Assembly (NCBI RefSeq): GCF_001039355.2
Contig: NW_019775490.1
Coordinates: 188,001-248,000, forward strand
Reading direction: 5' to 3'
Source: Lingula anatina
Taxonomy: Eukaryota; Brachiopoda; Lingulata; Lingulida; Lingulidae
Length of the DNA: 60,000 nt
In this document: positions 1 to 25,611 of the stretch, piece by piece
Layout: every line of letters begins with the position of its first letter
Position numbering within the stretch: position 1 is the first letter of the stretch
Translations under genes and position numbers: made by a program
Notes under the pieces: generated by a model
What the model was told of the DNA's origin: nothing
The model's database searches: none
The model's input: the letters and a program-made list of their open reading frames with translations, nothing else

Positions 1-353
1 ATAGTAAGTAAAGAGAACACAGCACATCAGTGTGGCATGACAAATGATTTTAAACTTACAAGATGTGATATTGTGAAATACATGTGCTTTCTTTTTATGT
101 ACAGATACAATGGACTTTCTTAAAATTGCTGTTGCAGAGAACTTGGATTTTTGATTTAGAAACTATATTTCAGTCATGAAATTAATGTTGATAAAGTATC
201 ATTTCTTTCATTCATTTTGAAGCATTGAGCTTTTTTTTTTTTGTAAGATGAAGAAATGTATCAGTCCAAGCAGTGGCATTAGTACAATTTTTAAAGACTT
301 TAAATCATACAGCTCTTTGTGTTCAGAGAAACATATTCAGACCTTTTTTGTAG
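1..353 (+). other. Intron upstream of the first visible DDHD1-like exon
   Basis: AT-rich non-coding sequence ending in a pyrimidine-rich acceptor (TTTTTTGTAG at 344-353). I see no exon or element in it. Confidence 0.6.
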
Positions 354-3300
354 GAAGAGAAATCCATGGAAGCCAATGGAGCCAGTCCTCTGATCTCTCA
401 GCTGGAGGAGGCCAGGAAGAAGTAAGAAAATATCTGACCAGTAAAACGCTGATAGCTGTTGTTTATCAAAATTTAAGAAACAGGGCAGATGTCGTATTCT
501 CATTATTTTATTACTTGCAAATCTAAGAGAATGCCAACTTACGTGAACAGTCAGACTAATGTAAAATGTTACAAGAATTGGAGAGTATGGCCCCAGGACA
601 CTAAAACTTACTGTTTTACCTAAAAAACAAAAAATGTCAACTGATTCATTAACATTATAAATACTATAAATCAAAGACAGTGATAATAATGATAATAAAA
701 ATAAAATTAATTAATTAAATTAAATTTAAAAAAATTAAAGTGAGAAAAGGGGAATTTGCATGAAAAAATTCTGATTGGTCGGTTTCTAGTGACGTCAAAT
801 GTGGCAGATCTACTGACTACTTTGTGCATGTGTTGTAATGAAAATGGATGGTTCACCAAAGATAGATGCTTCATAAAAACAACATGCCACAAACTTGTGT
901 TGCACCCAGGTGCCGTAATCAAGGATACAATAAGAAAGACATCAGCTATTTTGTTTTACCTTTGGAGACAGCTAGCAGAACGTCAAATTTGGAACAATGC
1001 TTCAAGTTAAAAAATCCAAGCCAAATGTTGAAACATGCTAGAATCTGTATCAACCGCTTCAAGTCAAAATGCTGCCTGCTTGACCTGGAAGCTGAATTAT
1101 GTGGTGGAAAAGCAAGGAGAAAACTCAGAAATGATGCTGTTCCTAGTATATTTGACTTTTTGGTGTACAAAAATGCAACGGTAAATGCCAGAGCAGTGCC
1201 AAGTTGTGCCTTGAGGGAGGGCGCCATGGAAAGAAAGAGGAGAGCAACTTCTGGTGCTCCAAAAGAAAAAAAAACAGTCTATAGAAGAAGTGCTGTTGGA
1301 TTATCAGGTGTATTTTTGAAAACTTGAATGTAAACACGATACTGGTTTCAAAGTTTTTCTCAACATGCTACTGCAGCACTGATAATGAGTAACTGTAAGA
1401 TGGGAGTAGTCCCTACAGGGTAAGTTACACAGGTGTGAAAAACAATTAAAGATGCTAGTAATCTTTGTCTGTTGTCTGTTTGAATTGCGTGGCTTACCTG
1501 GAAGGCGGCAGTGTGAAAAACTATGCCAGCTGCCAAACCTTAGGTTACTTTCTTGTTTAAGCCGGAAGTAAACAGGTACAGGTCAGCTGACATGTCCGGC
1601 GCGTGTGACAAACATGCTCTGCTACCTAACCTTAAATGTAAACGTAGAACTGTGATGTTGGTTTTTGTTTGTTTATAAATAACATCCATTTTCAGGGTTT
1701 TTCTCATCTTTTGTGTGAAAATACTTGATGTAAGACTGGAGTTGAAGTAACTGCACCTGAAACTGAATCAACCTGAATGGCTTCACACACTTTGATGCTG
1801 CTTAGGTCACTCTATAGTCTACTTCCTCGCAGCACCACCACCACCACACTAGCGTATTTTAAACTAAAATAAACCAAAATAACACCTGTATAGAATCTAT
1901 GTAAAAACTAATAAAATGTAATCACTTGTTTTTTTAATCAAAAATGACTTTTGTGCACACAAATGATAGCTTAAACACATTTTTTTCAACACTGTATTCC
2001 TTTAAGTTAAACATGTTAATAATTATGTGTCTGTTTCAGTTTATTGTCTGAATAGTCATATAATTTCTTAGTTAATTTTGGGGTAATTATGTCAAAGAAT
2101 GGTAATCAGATTGATAACTTCTCCCTAAGGCAAATGTTTTGGAACTGTAATAAGATGCTGTCTGTATTAAGTCATTCTTTTTAAGAAGAGGTTTTTTATT
2201 TGTCAGGTGAGGCAAATTAATGACACATTGAATAATATCTTGACATTTTATTGTTTGATCAAGAAGAAATGTTTTAAATGCACTTATATGGACTCATGTT
2301 TTGTAATATCTGTATTTCAGGGTGAATTCACTTGAGTTACAGCTGATCAGTCTCCAAAGTAAACAGAATGTACAGACACCCACTCTCAAGTTTAGGGTAA
2401 GGATTTAGAGAAAAATATAATAAAAACTATGTACTGGTATACACTGGTGATGTAAGGCTATTGTAAAATGTCCAAGACTTAGGATATTAGAAAAACTTGC
2501 TTTTTGCTTAAAAAAGATCGTGAATTTTGCACTGTTAATTGCTATTAAAGCCAGCACAAATACATTGTTACTGTGTTTGGAGGGGGGGGGCATTGAGGTT
2601 TAATTCTTGTAGAGATGACAATGCCAATATTTTGAATTCATGTGCTGGTTTGCACATAAGATATTTCATCTTGACAATTTTCATCATTTTACTTTTTAGC
2701 TGGAAAATTTTTTCTGCGTTGGATCTCCACTAGCCGTATTTCTTGCGCTGAGAGGCATGAGGCCCCAGGAAAATGGCACCCAAGACCATCTTCTGCCTAG
2801 AAGTCTGTGCAAGAGAGTTTTTAACCTGTTTCATCCTGCTGATCCAATTGTAAGTTACCAATTAAAGAACTTAAATCATCAACTTTACTGCTTATCTTGT
2901 AAATTATATTTTATGATATATTAAGGTTTTCATTATCATAGCATGGCTATATATATTAATGTAAAGTTACCCTTAACTCATAACCTCTACTAACTATCTC
3001 TCCTCTCTCTCTCTCTCTTTCTTTTTTTTTTCGTAGAATGAGCTGCTCCATATAGATAACTTGGTTGTTTTCTGAGTTTAGTATATAATTCTCCCCTAGG
3101 CCTATAGGTTAGAGCCCCTAATTCTGAAGCACTATGCCACCATCCTGCCACTACGTGTACACAAGCATGATGCACCAAATAAAGTCCCATATGAAAACCT
3201 GAAGGCCAGAGCATATTCCATTATGAAAGACACAGGTACAGGCATCACTGTATTACATCTTGATTAACTTATCTTAATTGTCATTAACAGTTAACATGGT

Positions 3301-4159
3301 TTGTGTACATTTTTATTCCTTTATTGATAAATAAATAAAGTCCCTGGGTGAATACTACAAATTCAGATTATTATTATTTATAATCTGCATTTAGGAAGGG
3401 AAAGTACCTACAATTTATCTTATGTCATTGTACCTTTTACATTCCAAATTTTATGTACCACAACAATTATATGGAGAGAAAAATTAAAATTTATGTCCAC
3501 AGCTTTTGAATTATTTCATGTAGAATATAAGAAAGAGTGCACTAAGACGTTTGTGAAAATTAATTCATTGTTATTATTATTAGGAAAAGACATGCAACAG
3601 TTTAGTCATCTCAGTAAATCTGAAAGTATCAGGGAAGAGAAGCAAGAAGAACTGAGACAGTTGGAAATGAAGGAGCAGTCACAGGAAACCCCACAAGACG
3701 GAGGCCAGGATGAGTTTGATCAGCAGGACAAGAAACAATCTATTAAAGGTAGATTTTCATTGAAATGATATATATATTTGTACTAATGGAGAAGATATGT
3801 TTTTAGTCATGTAAATAGTAAAAGATATTTGGTCCTGTCCCACAAATTATATGTAAGTGCAGGTGTCTTTGCATTGTTAACAAAAAGTCTACTCTGATGT
3901 GTACCTGTTTTGATTATCACCTACAGTTGACTTGGGTTGTTTTGTAAAAAGTTGTATGGATGAATAATTTTGACTCATTTTAACTCTATATCAATACTAG
4001 GGGAAATTAGGACAAAGCACATGCAAATTTTATTAATTATGTATTAAAACACATGCAAAACTGTTTTGTGTAATAATAATATTAAAACGCATGCAAAACT
4101 GTTTTATGTAATAATAATAATATCAATTTAAAATTTATGTAGTAATAATAATAATATCA

Positions 4160-4229
<70 letters not shown>

Positions 4230-4766
4230 GAGAAATGGGAATTAATATAAAATTAGTCAGCTTCCATGTAACTATAAAAGTACCATAGGTGCTGTAACAG
4301 CTGAAGTACTAGTGCATTGATATTATGTGTCCATTCTATGGCAGGCAAGCTGGGGAGCTGGTTGAGTGGCCTGAATAAACAAGTGAAAGAGAAGGATGCA
4401 TCAGACAGCTCTCTGAGACCACAGCTAGGACAGGATGAAGAGGAGGAAGAAGATGCAAGACAGCTACGTTTTGATGGAGAGTTGTGTAACATGACAGAGG
4501 ATTTGAGAAGGGAGATGAGTAGTGAGATGAAGAGAAGTGAGAGTGAAGAAAGCAAAGGAACTCTTAGTATTGATGAGGTTCTGAGAAATATGGAACACAC
4601 AGGTAATTAGCTTAAAAGTGTCCGTCTGTCTATGTCTTCACAGTAGGTGGTGGTGGTAGTGGTGGTGGATGGGAAGGGGGGGGGGGGTAATGGTAATTTA
4701 TTTATTTATTTTAATTGTGTACAAATGCTCCGGACAGTTGAGCACTCTGTTCCACACTTAAGCTTG

Positions 4767-4821
<55 letters not shown>

Positions 4822-5116
4822 TGACTGCTTAAAATAATTAGGTAAACTGGCTTACCTGTAAAAATTAAGAGCAAAATCAAGAGCAACTGAATACTTTGTG
4901 CTTATATGCCAATATAGAAAACATTTTTTTGTTTCAGAGCTGGAGTATCGTCTGGATTACATGTTGAAGGAAGGAAAAATGGAGAACCAATACATCAGTG
5001 CCATCACGTCACACACGTCCTATTGGTCCAATCAGGATGTGGCGTTATTTGTCCTGACGCATCTCTATCCTGACACCAAACCATCACCATATAAACTTAA
5101 GACAAAACACACCTGA
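354..5116 (+). CDS. DDHD1: DDHD1-like phospholipase A1, C-terminal seven exons (5' part outside window)
   Basis: Exons 354-421, 2321-2396, 2700-2849, 3100-3235, 3584-3748, 4345-4602 and 4938-5116 (TGA) join in frame across GT/AG introns to give 343 C-terminal residues. The first two exons encode a coiled-coil-like stretch (SQLEEARKKVNSLELQLISL). The third begins the DDHD domain with FFCVGSPLAVFLALRGMRP and reaches FHPADPI; the fourth continues AYRLEPLILKHYA; the last carries SAITSHTSYW and DVALFVLTHLYP. The D, H and D residues of these motifs belong to the signature that names the domain. Family members are cytosolic enzymes that hydrolyse phosphatidic acid or phosphatidylinositol at sn-1 and act in mitochondrial and secretory membrane dynamics. 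The ending resembles DDHD1 more than DDHD2 or SEC23IP. An acidic, poorly conserved insert (exons 5-6) splits the domain, as in the family. The lipase GxSxG exon must lie upstream of the window. Confidence 0.88.
790..797 (+). promoter_or_regulatory. CRE-like site (TGACGTCA) upstream of intronic THAP ORF
   Basis: A perfect palindromic cAMP-response element core lies about 90 bp before the ATG of the THAP-like ORF, with a TGATTGG (inverted CCAAT) box about 20 bp before it. CRE plus CCAAT is a common TATA-less promoter pair. This is only suggestive of a relic promoter of an inserted gene or element. Confidence 0.3.
884..1327 (+). pseudogene. Decayed THAP-domain ORF inside a DDHD1 intron
   Basis: An open frame of 147 codons begins MPQTCVAPRC and reads as an N-terminal THAP zinc finger, the C2CH DNA-binding domain shared by THAP proteins and P-element-type transposases. 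C5 and C10 form the first ligand pair, C55 is the third ligand, and AVPSIF at 85-90 matches the AVPTIF box that ends THAP domains. Two hallmark residues are lost: the final zinc ligand His is Arg58 (CGC, one transition from CAC), and the invariant Trp about ten residues after the FxxP motif is Leu. The start at 884 is preferred over the in-frame ATG at 866 because THAP domains begin within a few residues of the N-terminus. It sits in the intron between DDHD1 exons 354-421 and 2321-2396, in the same orientation. It is probably a relic of a THAP transposon or retrocopy; a live gene is less likely. Confidence 0.55.
4161..4229. repeat. (TTA)n microsatellite
   Basis: Uninterrupted TTA/ATT trinucleotide run in the DDHD1-like intron between exons 3584-3748 and 4345-4602. 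Confidence 0.9.
4768..4819. repeat. (AT)n microsatellite
   Basis: Pure AT dinucleotide run in the last intron of the DDHD1-like gene. Confidence 0.9.
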
Positions 5117-7978
5117 TGTTGTTATATCACAACTCTAACCAGACACCATACCAACTGAAGAAAACTTGTGGCTGGTGTTGTCATGACAATGATGATATAA
5201 TGACCACTTCTGCTCCATGGCAACTTGAAGTCTACTTTAACCTTCATATCTAAATAGACTCTGCTTTAAGATTTAATTTAACCTGGAGCCAAGGGTTGAC
5301 AAGGCATGGTCAGTGGTCAAATGGTCAGCTTCCTGGTGGTTTTCACGGTCAGCAGGTTTGAAGAAAAGAAGCATAGAAAGGGCTAATTTTTTTCCTGTTG
5401 AATTGTGGTTTTGATATTCCTGTTTGCCATCTCTGCAAACTCAGTGCTTTAAAAATCTGAGGAATGAAGTTTGTTATTATCCTAGTCTTTAAATAATTGC
5501 TCAATTTTTTTTAAAAAGAATTAATTAAATGGACAATTCAGTGGTTGGATGATAGTAATTTTTATGTCTTGTAAAATTGTGACCAAAAGTAAGAAGACAG
5601 GGTCACTGCATATGTTATGAAACCCTTTGTTGTCATTTAGTGGGATCCTCTGGATGCAGATGTTTTTTTCATTTTCCAACTTAAAAAAAAAAAAAAGAAT
5701 AAGATTGGTCTTTGATAGTTTGGGCATAAATTACAAGATATTTTTTCTGAGGATTAAAGTGTTCGCCTCCAGTGGCAGATTAGTTTATATACTGCCATGT
5801 TTTTTATAACCTGAACTGCAAAGTCTACTGAAGTCTAAGCTCTTGTATCATTGGAATGACAAATCGCCATCAGAACCACAATGAAAGTAAATAAGGTCAT
5901 TATATCATTATTTCAGATTAAATATTTTGTATGTTTTCTGTGAGTAAGAGAAAGTGGTGTTAGGACAACCTTTACTTTTGGAATACTTACCTGTAGTATA
6001 CCTCTCTCCAGCATGGCCATTTATGAAGCTTGACACTTTGATTTTAGTTTGGCATCCAAATTATAACATTCTATTCAGAAAGTATTTTGTTATATACCCA
6101 AAGTTAAGATATCAAAGTTAAAATAGTGGCATTGTTTCTGCCACTGAGCTTTCGCTGATGGTATCTCAGATATATTATAGTTGATGTCAATTTAAAGCTT
6201 ATGATTAGTATTTTGCTTAATCAATGTGCAGCTCTATTTCTTATGATGCTAGTATATCAGGGCTTTTGGGTAATAAATTATTACAAGTTATAATTTATTG
6301 TACAAATATTCAGTCAGTGTAATTATCATGTTACTGAGGTGTTTTTGCTATCAGTTATTAACAAATGTGCAAAAAATAAAATAATCACAGAATAAGTGTT
6401 ATTCCCCTAGTTGGCATAAAACAACTTATCTATGAAAATGTGAGTATATAGGTCTTACAAAAGTGAATGTATGTTTTGTGAAACTACAGCAGGATGGGGA
6501 GGGTCCTTATAACTCCCCAACCAAGTATGGAGTACAGTGCTGAGGGATCTAGATTTAATTATAGAAGGGTAGTATCAAGCCTTGGAGTGTAATGGGTCCA
6601 AGATCAAGGGAATGAACATTTCTAAAAGCTAGACCTAAGATATCTGTTATAAGACAGGGTTAAAACTGTTATCTCAACATTCCATAATTATAATATATCA
6701 TAGCAGTTTATTTATTGATTTGTGCAATTGTTGGTGCTGTTAAGATGAAAAGGGCTTTATAAGACTAAAGTAATAAACCCTTGTAAACAAACTTTTTTTT
6801 GTAATTTCAGACACATAGTTTGTGATTCCTTGGGCTTTAAGAACAATTATTAAGTGTCTATTTTCATTCATGTTCATAAAGAATTTACATCTTTTTACAT
6901 ATAGCTTACAGGCAAGCTTAATATGCCATGTCGTAAAAGGCTGTTACAGCTTATGAACCAATCAGCTCATCCCAGCTCATCTGCACATGCCAACTAATAT
7001 TGTGATAAATGGGACATTGAGCATTTTTTTTCTCTAATGTATTTTTCTCAAATTTAAGAAAGAATAAAAATCCAAGAGAAGTAAAGTTTGTAATCTCAAG
7101 TTGTGGTCATTTTGTGATTGTGATTGTGGATTTGAGCCATAGAGATTTTAAAATGTGTTTATTCTCAGTCATGTTGGATTTACTGAACCACATAGACCTC
7201 ATCAAGCCTTGGTTTATGCCTAGCACACTATAGAAAGCTAGTCTAATGGCACAGGACTTGTCTGATGCACAGGTGTGCAGAGTGGGGTAGCTGAGGGATT
7301 AGATTGGTTACCTGTCTTAAAGCAATTATTATCAGACAGCCTGCAGACAGGGAGCTCTGAGGCACTAGTAGAACAGACTTTACAAGAAACATCACTTTGA
7401 ACTGAGCGGCCCAAATTTTTTAACGTGTCATGACTGTCCCTTGAAGGAAAGTAGTAATTATTAAAAATTTCACAGTTTAATTTCTATTTTTAATGATACC
7501 CTGACTGTTAAGAATTGTGAACATCCTAGAGTTAAGATTTGGAAATATGTAAACATTGAAGGAAAAATAACTTCTTAGACTTAACCATAAGTCTAAATCA
7601 AACCGTGGGTAGACATCCCTATGTACATTGACCTTATATGTAAATGAATGCTCACAACATACTGTCTATTCATTACCTGTCCCCATAATAAATAGTTATG
7701 TAGATTTAAATGTTATAAATCTTTTTTGTGGCATATTTTGCATAATGCCCCACCCCATTGAGAAAATTCCTTACGCGCTTTCCCACCCAATCTTAAATTG
7801 GCAAAGGGTGCATAATTCCGTGTTATATTTTTGCAGATATAGTGCACATAGGATTATAATGTAGACATCAGCAAGCAACAGTGTACAATTTTAAAGTACT
7901 TACTATAAAATGACAGGAATCGAATCACTAGAAACTTCACTTTTGATGCTGGTGTAGGTTAAGAAGATATTTCTGAGC
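5117..7978 (+). other. DDHD1-like 3' UTR, then intergenic/5' region of the tetraspanin gene
   Basis: No convincing coding exon. AATAAA hexamers on + at 6375-6380 and 7063-7068 are candidate cleavage signals for the DDHD1-like transcript, and I cannot choose between them. The right end should hold the promoter and 5' UTR of the tetraspanin gene, but no TATA box or other strong motif stands out. Confidence 0.5.
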
Positions 7979-8544
7979 ATGCAGAATAATGGTGTGTGGA
8001 TTTTTCTTATTTTTGTCACATTTTGGATATTGGTAAGTTATTTTCAGTAATGCATAAACTTTATAAAAAATTATGACCATGTGTCATAACTGCCTTGGGA
8101 TCTCTTTCATTTTTTCTAAATTTTGGATTGAGCTGGTAAATTGGCAGATATTAAAAGTATTTCTTGTTGATCGAGTAATGGAAGGTAAATATTATTTGCT
8201 TTCATGCAATTTTTATTAAAAGTATTTCTTGAAATTTTTCTAAAGTATTTCTAAAAATGTTTCATGCCATATTTATTTGTTTGTTTATTTGTCTATTTCT
8301 TCTTCAGCTCTTTGGTTTTCTTCTTGCTGGATTAGGAATATGGATGGTTGTTGACAGTTACAGTTCTACACCAGACAAACTTGTTGGCACAATTACGGAC
8401 AATTTGGTGTCTTGCCAAGTTGTGGGTTATTGCATGCTAGCAGTAGGAGCCCTGACAGTGGCCATTGTGGCTATTTTCCTGCTGGGAAACATTTGTGTTA
8501 GTGCTGGACAGAAGTCAAATCATTTGAAAATAGTACGTTTTTTT

Positions 8545-8585
<41 letters not shown>

Positions 8586-10923
8586 TTAGGCATAGTGCAC
8601 TTTCTCATTAACTATTTGACTGACTAACAGGAAAGATGCCAGTAACTTGTAATATTCTGAAATACAGGTCAAGTTTTATAAAATGAACCCAATGTTCAGG
8701 TCATAAAGCCACTATTTCTTCTTATTTTGCAGTATTTTGGCTGTTTGGTTGTTCTTTGTTTACTTCTAATATGTGGAAGTATTCTTTTGGCCTTCTCAAG
8801 AGTGGACATGGAACAAGTAAGGATATATAACTTCTGATAAATTTGCAAAATGAATATAATATTCTTGCCTTTTGTTGTACAAGTATTTAATTCAAGAGAT
8901 TTGATTAAATGGGGGGGGGGGGGGGGGGGATTCAGCTTTCAGCTTTAAAAAGCTTTTTTTCTTCTGATTTTGCACATTGTATTATGCTCATTTTGTCCTG
9001 TCAGCCTGGAGATAATTGATTTTGTACACATTGAAAATACAAACTGAATATCATGCTGTTTGTTTCATGAACAACTAGTCTCTAGAAAGCATACTGATAA
9101 ACAGATATGGGCATGTAGATTACCCAGAGGTGACAGACTTGTGGGACAAATACCAACAAAAGGTAAAATGAGCACTGGTATGTTATAGAATAATAAAGGG
9201 TAGAAACACACAAACAGTGATTTAAAGAAATAATTTCCCAACACATGAGAAATGGACAGTACACTAGTTATAATTAATGGCACATGGAGTATATACTAGT
9301 TGAATGGAAGTATTTATTCCCTGGTTGGTGCATACGCCTTTGCACCCCATGCTAGAAACTTGTGTAGAACCCCAAGATAATTTGTGGAGTTCAAAAGCCT
9401 CATGCATACAAGTCATGGCAGCCAATTCTATTTATTGTACTCCAAACCTATTTTGGTTGTATATTTTATTATAAGCTATTTTCTCAGTTTTTGAAGCCAC
9501 ATTTTGTAAAAATTCTCTTGCTATGCGCTTTGGTTCATTACTTGGCTGGTGATACCTTATATGGAAGCATCATACCTCTCTCTGAATTTCTGTTTTATTG
9601 GTTTCTCTTTAATGTTGTGTTGCATTAGTTTTAAGGAGCATTTTGTGAACATTACAACTGCTCTAATTCCTTGAAACCTGTTTTGAAATGTGTTCTTTTA
9701 GAAACTTATTCTTCTCATTCAGCTGGAGTGCTGTGGATTGCAGAGATCTGGCTGGGGAATGTATAAATCTTCCCACTGGTATCTCAGTCAGATGAACAGT
9801 GAGTTTGATCAACATTTTTTCTAACTGGATAACTATACTAAGTAGTCACACGTACATACTACATGCACAATGCAGTGTGTGACCACCTTTCATTGCCAAA
9901 GTTCCAAATATTTTAATATTATTACAATAATACTTAAAAGTGCACTGAATGATCATTTCTATATCTGCTTAACCGAGCTATCCATATGCTCAAGAATGTA
10001 TTACCTTAGTAATGGTAATACATTCTTGTTCTGCTTCATATAAGAACAGGCTGGGATATATGTGAGGATAAAACACACATGAATTTCATTTCTTTTTCAG
10101 AAAATATTTTGGTGCCCAGGTCTTGTTGCAACACCACAAGTGAAGCTACAGTAGAACAGTGTCAGAATCCAGCAGACAACTACATGCACCCGAAGACTGC
10201 ACCCAAACGTGGAAGACATAATAATGCTCTGTTTTATAATGTAAGCTTGTGGTACCTTATTATTTATATTTCCACAGGATCATGTAATAATAATTATAAT
10301 AATAATGATGATGATGATAATATTTTTTTCTTTTCACACTTTGTTATAGAGTTGCATGGAAGGCGTGCTAGCCCAGCAAATGCTGAGTAGAGGATTTGTA
10401 ACATTGATCTTAGTAGTGATTCTTGTCACTGCTTCCTCAATGGTAGGTATTTAAAAATATATAAGAATGCAATGTTGTGCTGAATGAAATTAATCATATT
10501 TTACCATGTTAACTACTTTGAGTAATTGTGAATAATTTTTTTCATTTTTGTATCACTTTGGTGACAGAAGTGCATATTTTCTGAGATGACAGTAAAATAA
10601 AATATGTTAGCCGAGTTTCAATCATGATGAAAACATAACAACATAAGACTGGTCCATTTCCTTATATATTATAGATTGTTAGCATGGGTGTGTCTATGGC
10701 CATAGTCCATAAACTAGAGGAAGAAAAGAAGACCAGGAGAAAGCTTGAACAGAAACCAGACCCATCCTATAATTTTCCAACACCACCTGATTATATTGAT
10801 GAGTTTAGTTTGCCTCGTGGGTATATTTTCATGGACGAAGTTTCAAATTTCAGTGATCAAAAGTCAAATGATGCAACAAGCATGTCCTCTGGGATAGATA
10901 CCCTAGAGCAAAAAAGATTTTGA
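7979..10923 (+). CDS. Tetraspanin, complete, eight exons, 334 aa
   Basis: Exons 7979-8032, 8308-8532, 8733-8816, 9079-9162, 9723-9798, 10101-10240, 10350-10442 and 10675-10923 join without a frame break. The start is ATG 7979: the 18 codons of exon 1 (MQNNGVWIFLIFVTFWIL) run straight into exon 2 (LFGFLLAGLGIW) as a classic TM1. TM2 and TM3 follow in exons 2-3. The large extracellular loop carries the CCG motif (C152-C153-G154, in LECCG), an SCC pair, and single cysteines in EQCQ and SCMEG: six in all, as in six-cysteine tetraspanins. TM4 spans exons 7-8. Tetraspanins organise membrane microdomains around integrins, receptors and signalling enzymes. The cytoplasmic tail of about 69 residues is much longer than the usual 5-20, and it holds a PPDY sequence (residues 289-292) that fits the WW-domain ligand PPxY. 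I cannot assign the exact subfamily. Confidence 0.93.
8547..8583. repeat. (GT)n microsatellite
   Basis: GT run just 3' of the exon 2 donor of the tetraspanin gene. Confidence 0.9.
8911..8929. repeat. poly-G tract
   Basis: Nineteen consecutive G in a tetraspanin intron. Such tracts are prone to length error and could form a G-quadruplex. Confidence 0.85.
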
Positions 10924-11549
10924 GAGGTTGTTAGGACTACCTACAAACTTCCACCATCACCCCACTTTGGATGGATGTCTTGTCCTCACCACCACTTAAC
11001 CAGTCGCTGGTCAACCATGGTCCCTCAGAGATTTACAGACACCACGAACACAACAGCCTGCTGTTACAGTATCAAAATAACAAGTTCTTTGTAAGATGGA
11101 AAAACTCCCAATTGACATCCATCTTGTGTTTTTAACTGTCAAATGAAAATACATAAATTGAGTTGCCTTCACATATGTAACTATGTGATTCTATGGTACC
11201 TATCTTGGATTTATTTTTTCGTTTTCATATTTTTTAATTATTTCTATATATGCAGGAGTGTGTGAGCATGTCTATAATGCACATTGCGACTTCAAAACAG
11301 AGAGAAATGAACTTGGAATGAATTCTGTTCAATACTGTGGGATGTGCAACATATTTTTTCCTTTAAACACAGAAGTGCTTCTATGCAACAACAATGCTGA
11401 GACATTTTAAACGTTTAGAAGTTTTATTTATCTCTGTACAAAGAAACCTATGCCATAATGTAAATATTTGATTTGAAAATGTATATATTTAAAAATCTGA
11501 AAAAATATCTATGTACTGTGTACTGAGCCCCTGGCCCTTTTCAGCAAAA

Positions 11550-11555
11550 AATAAA
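11550..11555 (+). terminator. Candidate polyadenylation signal of the tetraspanin gene
   Basis: An AATAAA hexamer lies about 630 bp after the stop codon, at the end of an AT-rich 3' UTR-like stretch. It is the clearest candidate before the convergent gene's territory begins. Confidence 0.5.
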
Positions 11556-11559
11556 CTCT

Positions 11560-13262
11560 ATTTCTAATAATAATAATATATCATTTTCCCATCTACCTAT
11601 TAGATAAGCAGGATAACTAGTTCTTTTTATCTGAACATTGAGCAATGCCATAACGATCCAAAGAGATTTAGTTTAATCCCAGCATATCTTTAATTTTTTT
11701 TTATTTTTACTTTTTTAATATATTATTTTAATTAGTTATTTTTCCAAGAAAATTTGCAGTGTATGAGTGACTTAATAGCTTAACATGCTCTATCACTTTA
11801 TATCACAAATAGGGTCATTTTGCAAGAATAAATATAAAACAGGTCCCCACTGGTGTCACTGTCAAATATATCTCCTATGTAGTCCTTGTCTAATTCAATC
11901 ATTCTGTCTCAAAAATCTGTCTAGTAAGAAGTCCTATACAAAAAGTTTTATCCCACTGAAAGGCAGAAAGAGTCAAATATGTGCAAGTAACTGCATTACC
12001 TAAACAAAGATAATCTCGAACAGCTAAAAGTTGGTGTTCCAAAAATTAGTATAATCTATAAAATGTCTCCAGATTGGAATGCTGGTCAACAGAAATGTAT
12101 GATTTTATAAACAGTTTCTCAAATGCATGTCACATTTTCAAGGCACAACAGCTGACACCCACTTAAAAAGGCCTGGAAGCTTGATTTCACAACTAATACT
12201 GAAAATTTTAAATAGGCAGTTTAAGGTAGTGAGATGCAAAAGCTTATTCTCAAAGCTATTTCACTTTTTGTCAAACTTTTTACATGCATGGGAATGTGTG
12301 TTGTTAGATGCTGATATGACAGACAAAAGTTTTAGCAATAAAACGGAAAAACAGACCTGTTGGTATTATGGCTACAAACTTGTAAGTTATTCTTATAATG
12401 TTGAAGAACAAATTTATCCCAGTGTTATCCCCACATAAAGCTGACATGTATTTAGTGACCATCTTGTGACTTCTGACATATACAGTACTAACCACTACAT
12501 TTAAAAACTATCCACATGAATGAAAATCTTGTAAATTAACTACAGATGAAAAACAGCTGCAATAGAAACATTTGTCTAAACTGTAAGTCCTTATGTAAAT
12601 ATATATTCCAAAAATATTTTAAGCAAAATAATTGTGATAATAACTGCACTCATGGTGCATAACCCTCAACCAATAAAAATATGGTAAGAAAGAACAATTC
12701 CTACAACTGCTGGACACCAAACAGTGGTGCTGAAACCACAGAGTTGACAAATTCACAGAAACAAGCACAAGGCACCCTGAGATTCTGAGTCCTGGTGGGA
12801 ACTTACAGAACCTTTACCCAGCACATAATACAGGTGTGTTCTCACTAGACTCTGAAATTCAGGGTGCTCAAGGTGTTTCACTCTTAAAAAAAAAACATTT
12901 TAAAAAAGGGAACACATTGTGATTGTAGCACTGTCTGGAAGAACAGAGGTACTCTGGCTAAGCAATGACTCAGCAGTTTTCTCACCCTCTGCACCTAACC
13001 CCATGAACGAGAAGATGAAGTTTTAAAAATTCTTCCAATCTGCTAAATAACTGTATGGAATTGATTTTATTTTATGTCTATAACTGACATATGGAAGCCA
13101 TTTTGTATTTTTCCAATGAGTTACATGTAACCTTAAGGTTATAATATCTAGGCTACCTTGAATGATTCATTGAAAGAGTCAATTAATAATATCACTATCT
13201 TATACATTGCAATCTACATTATGCAGACAAAGTATTTTTGAATGTCATTCTTCTCTAGTAAA
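11560..13262 (-). other. Probable 3' UTR of the MyRIP-like gene (convergent intergenic zone)
   Basis: No exon-like ORF on either strand. On the minus strand this follows the TAG of the MyRIP-like gene. A minus-strand AATAAA (TTTATT on +, 11699-11704) is one candidate poly(A) signal, which would give a 3' UTR of about 1.5 kb. Confidence 0.4.

Positions 13263-25611
<12,349 letters not shown>

Noticed and set aside
4253-4600. 115-codon minus-strand ORF
   Set aside because: Antisense shadow of DDHD1-like exon 4345-4602, whose plus frame splices correctly.
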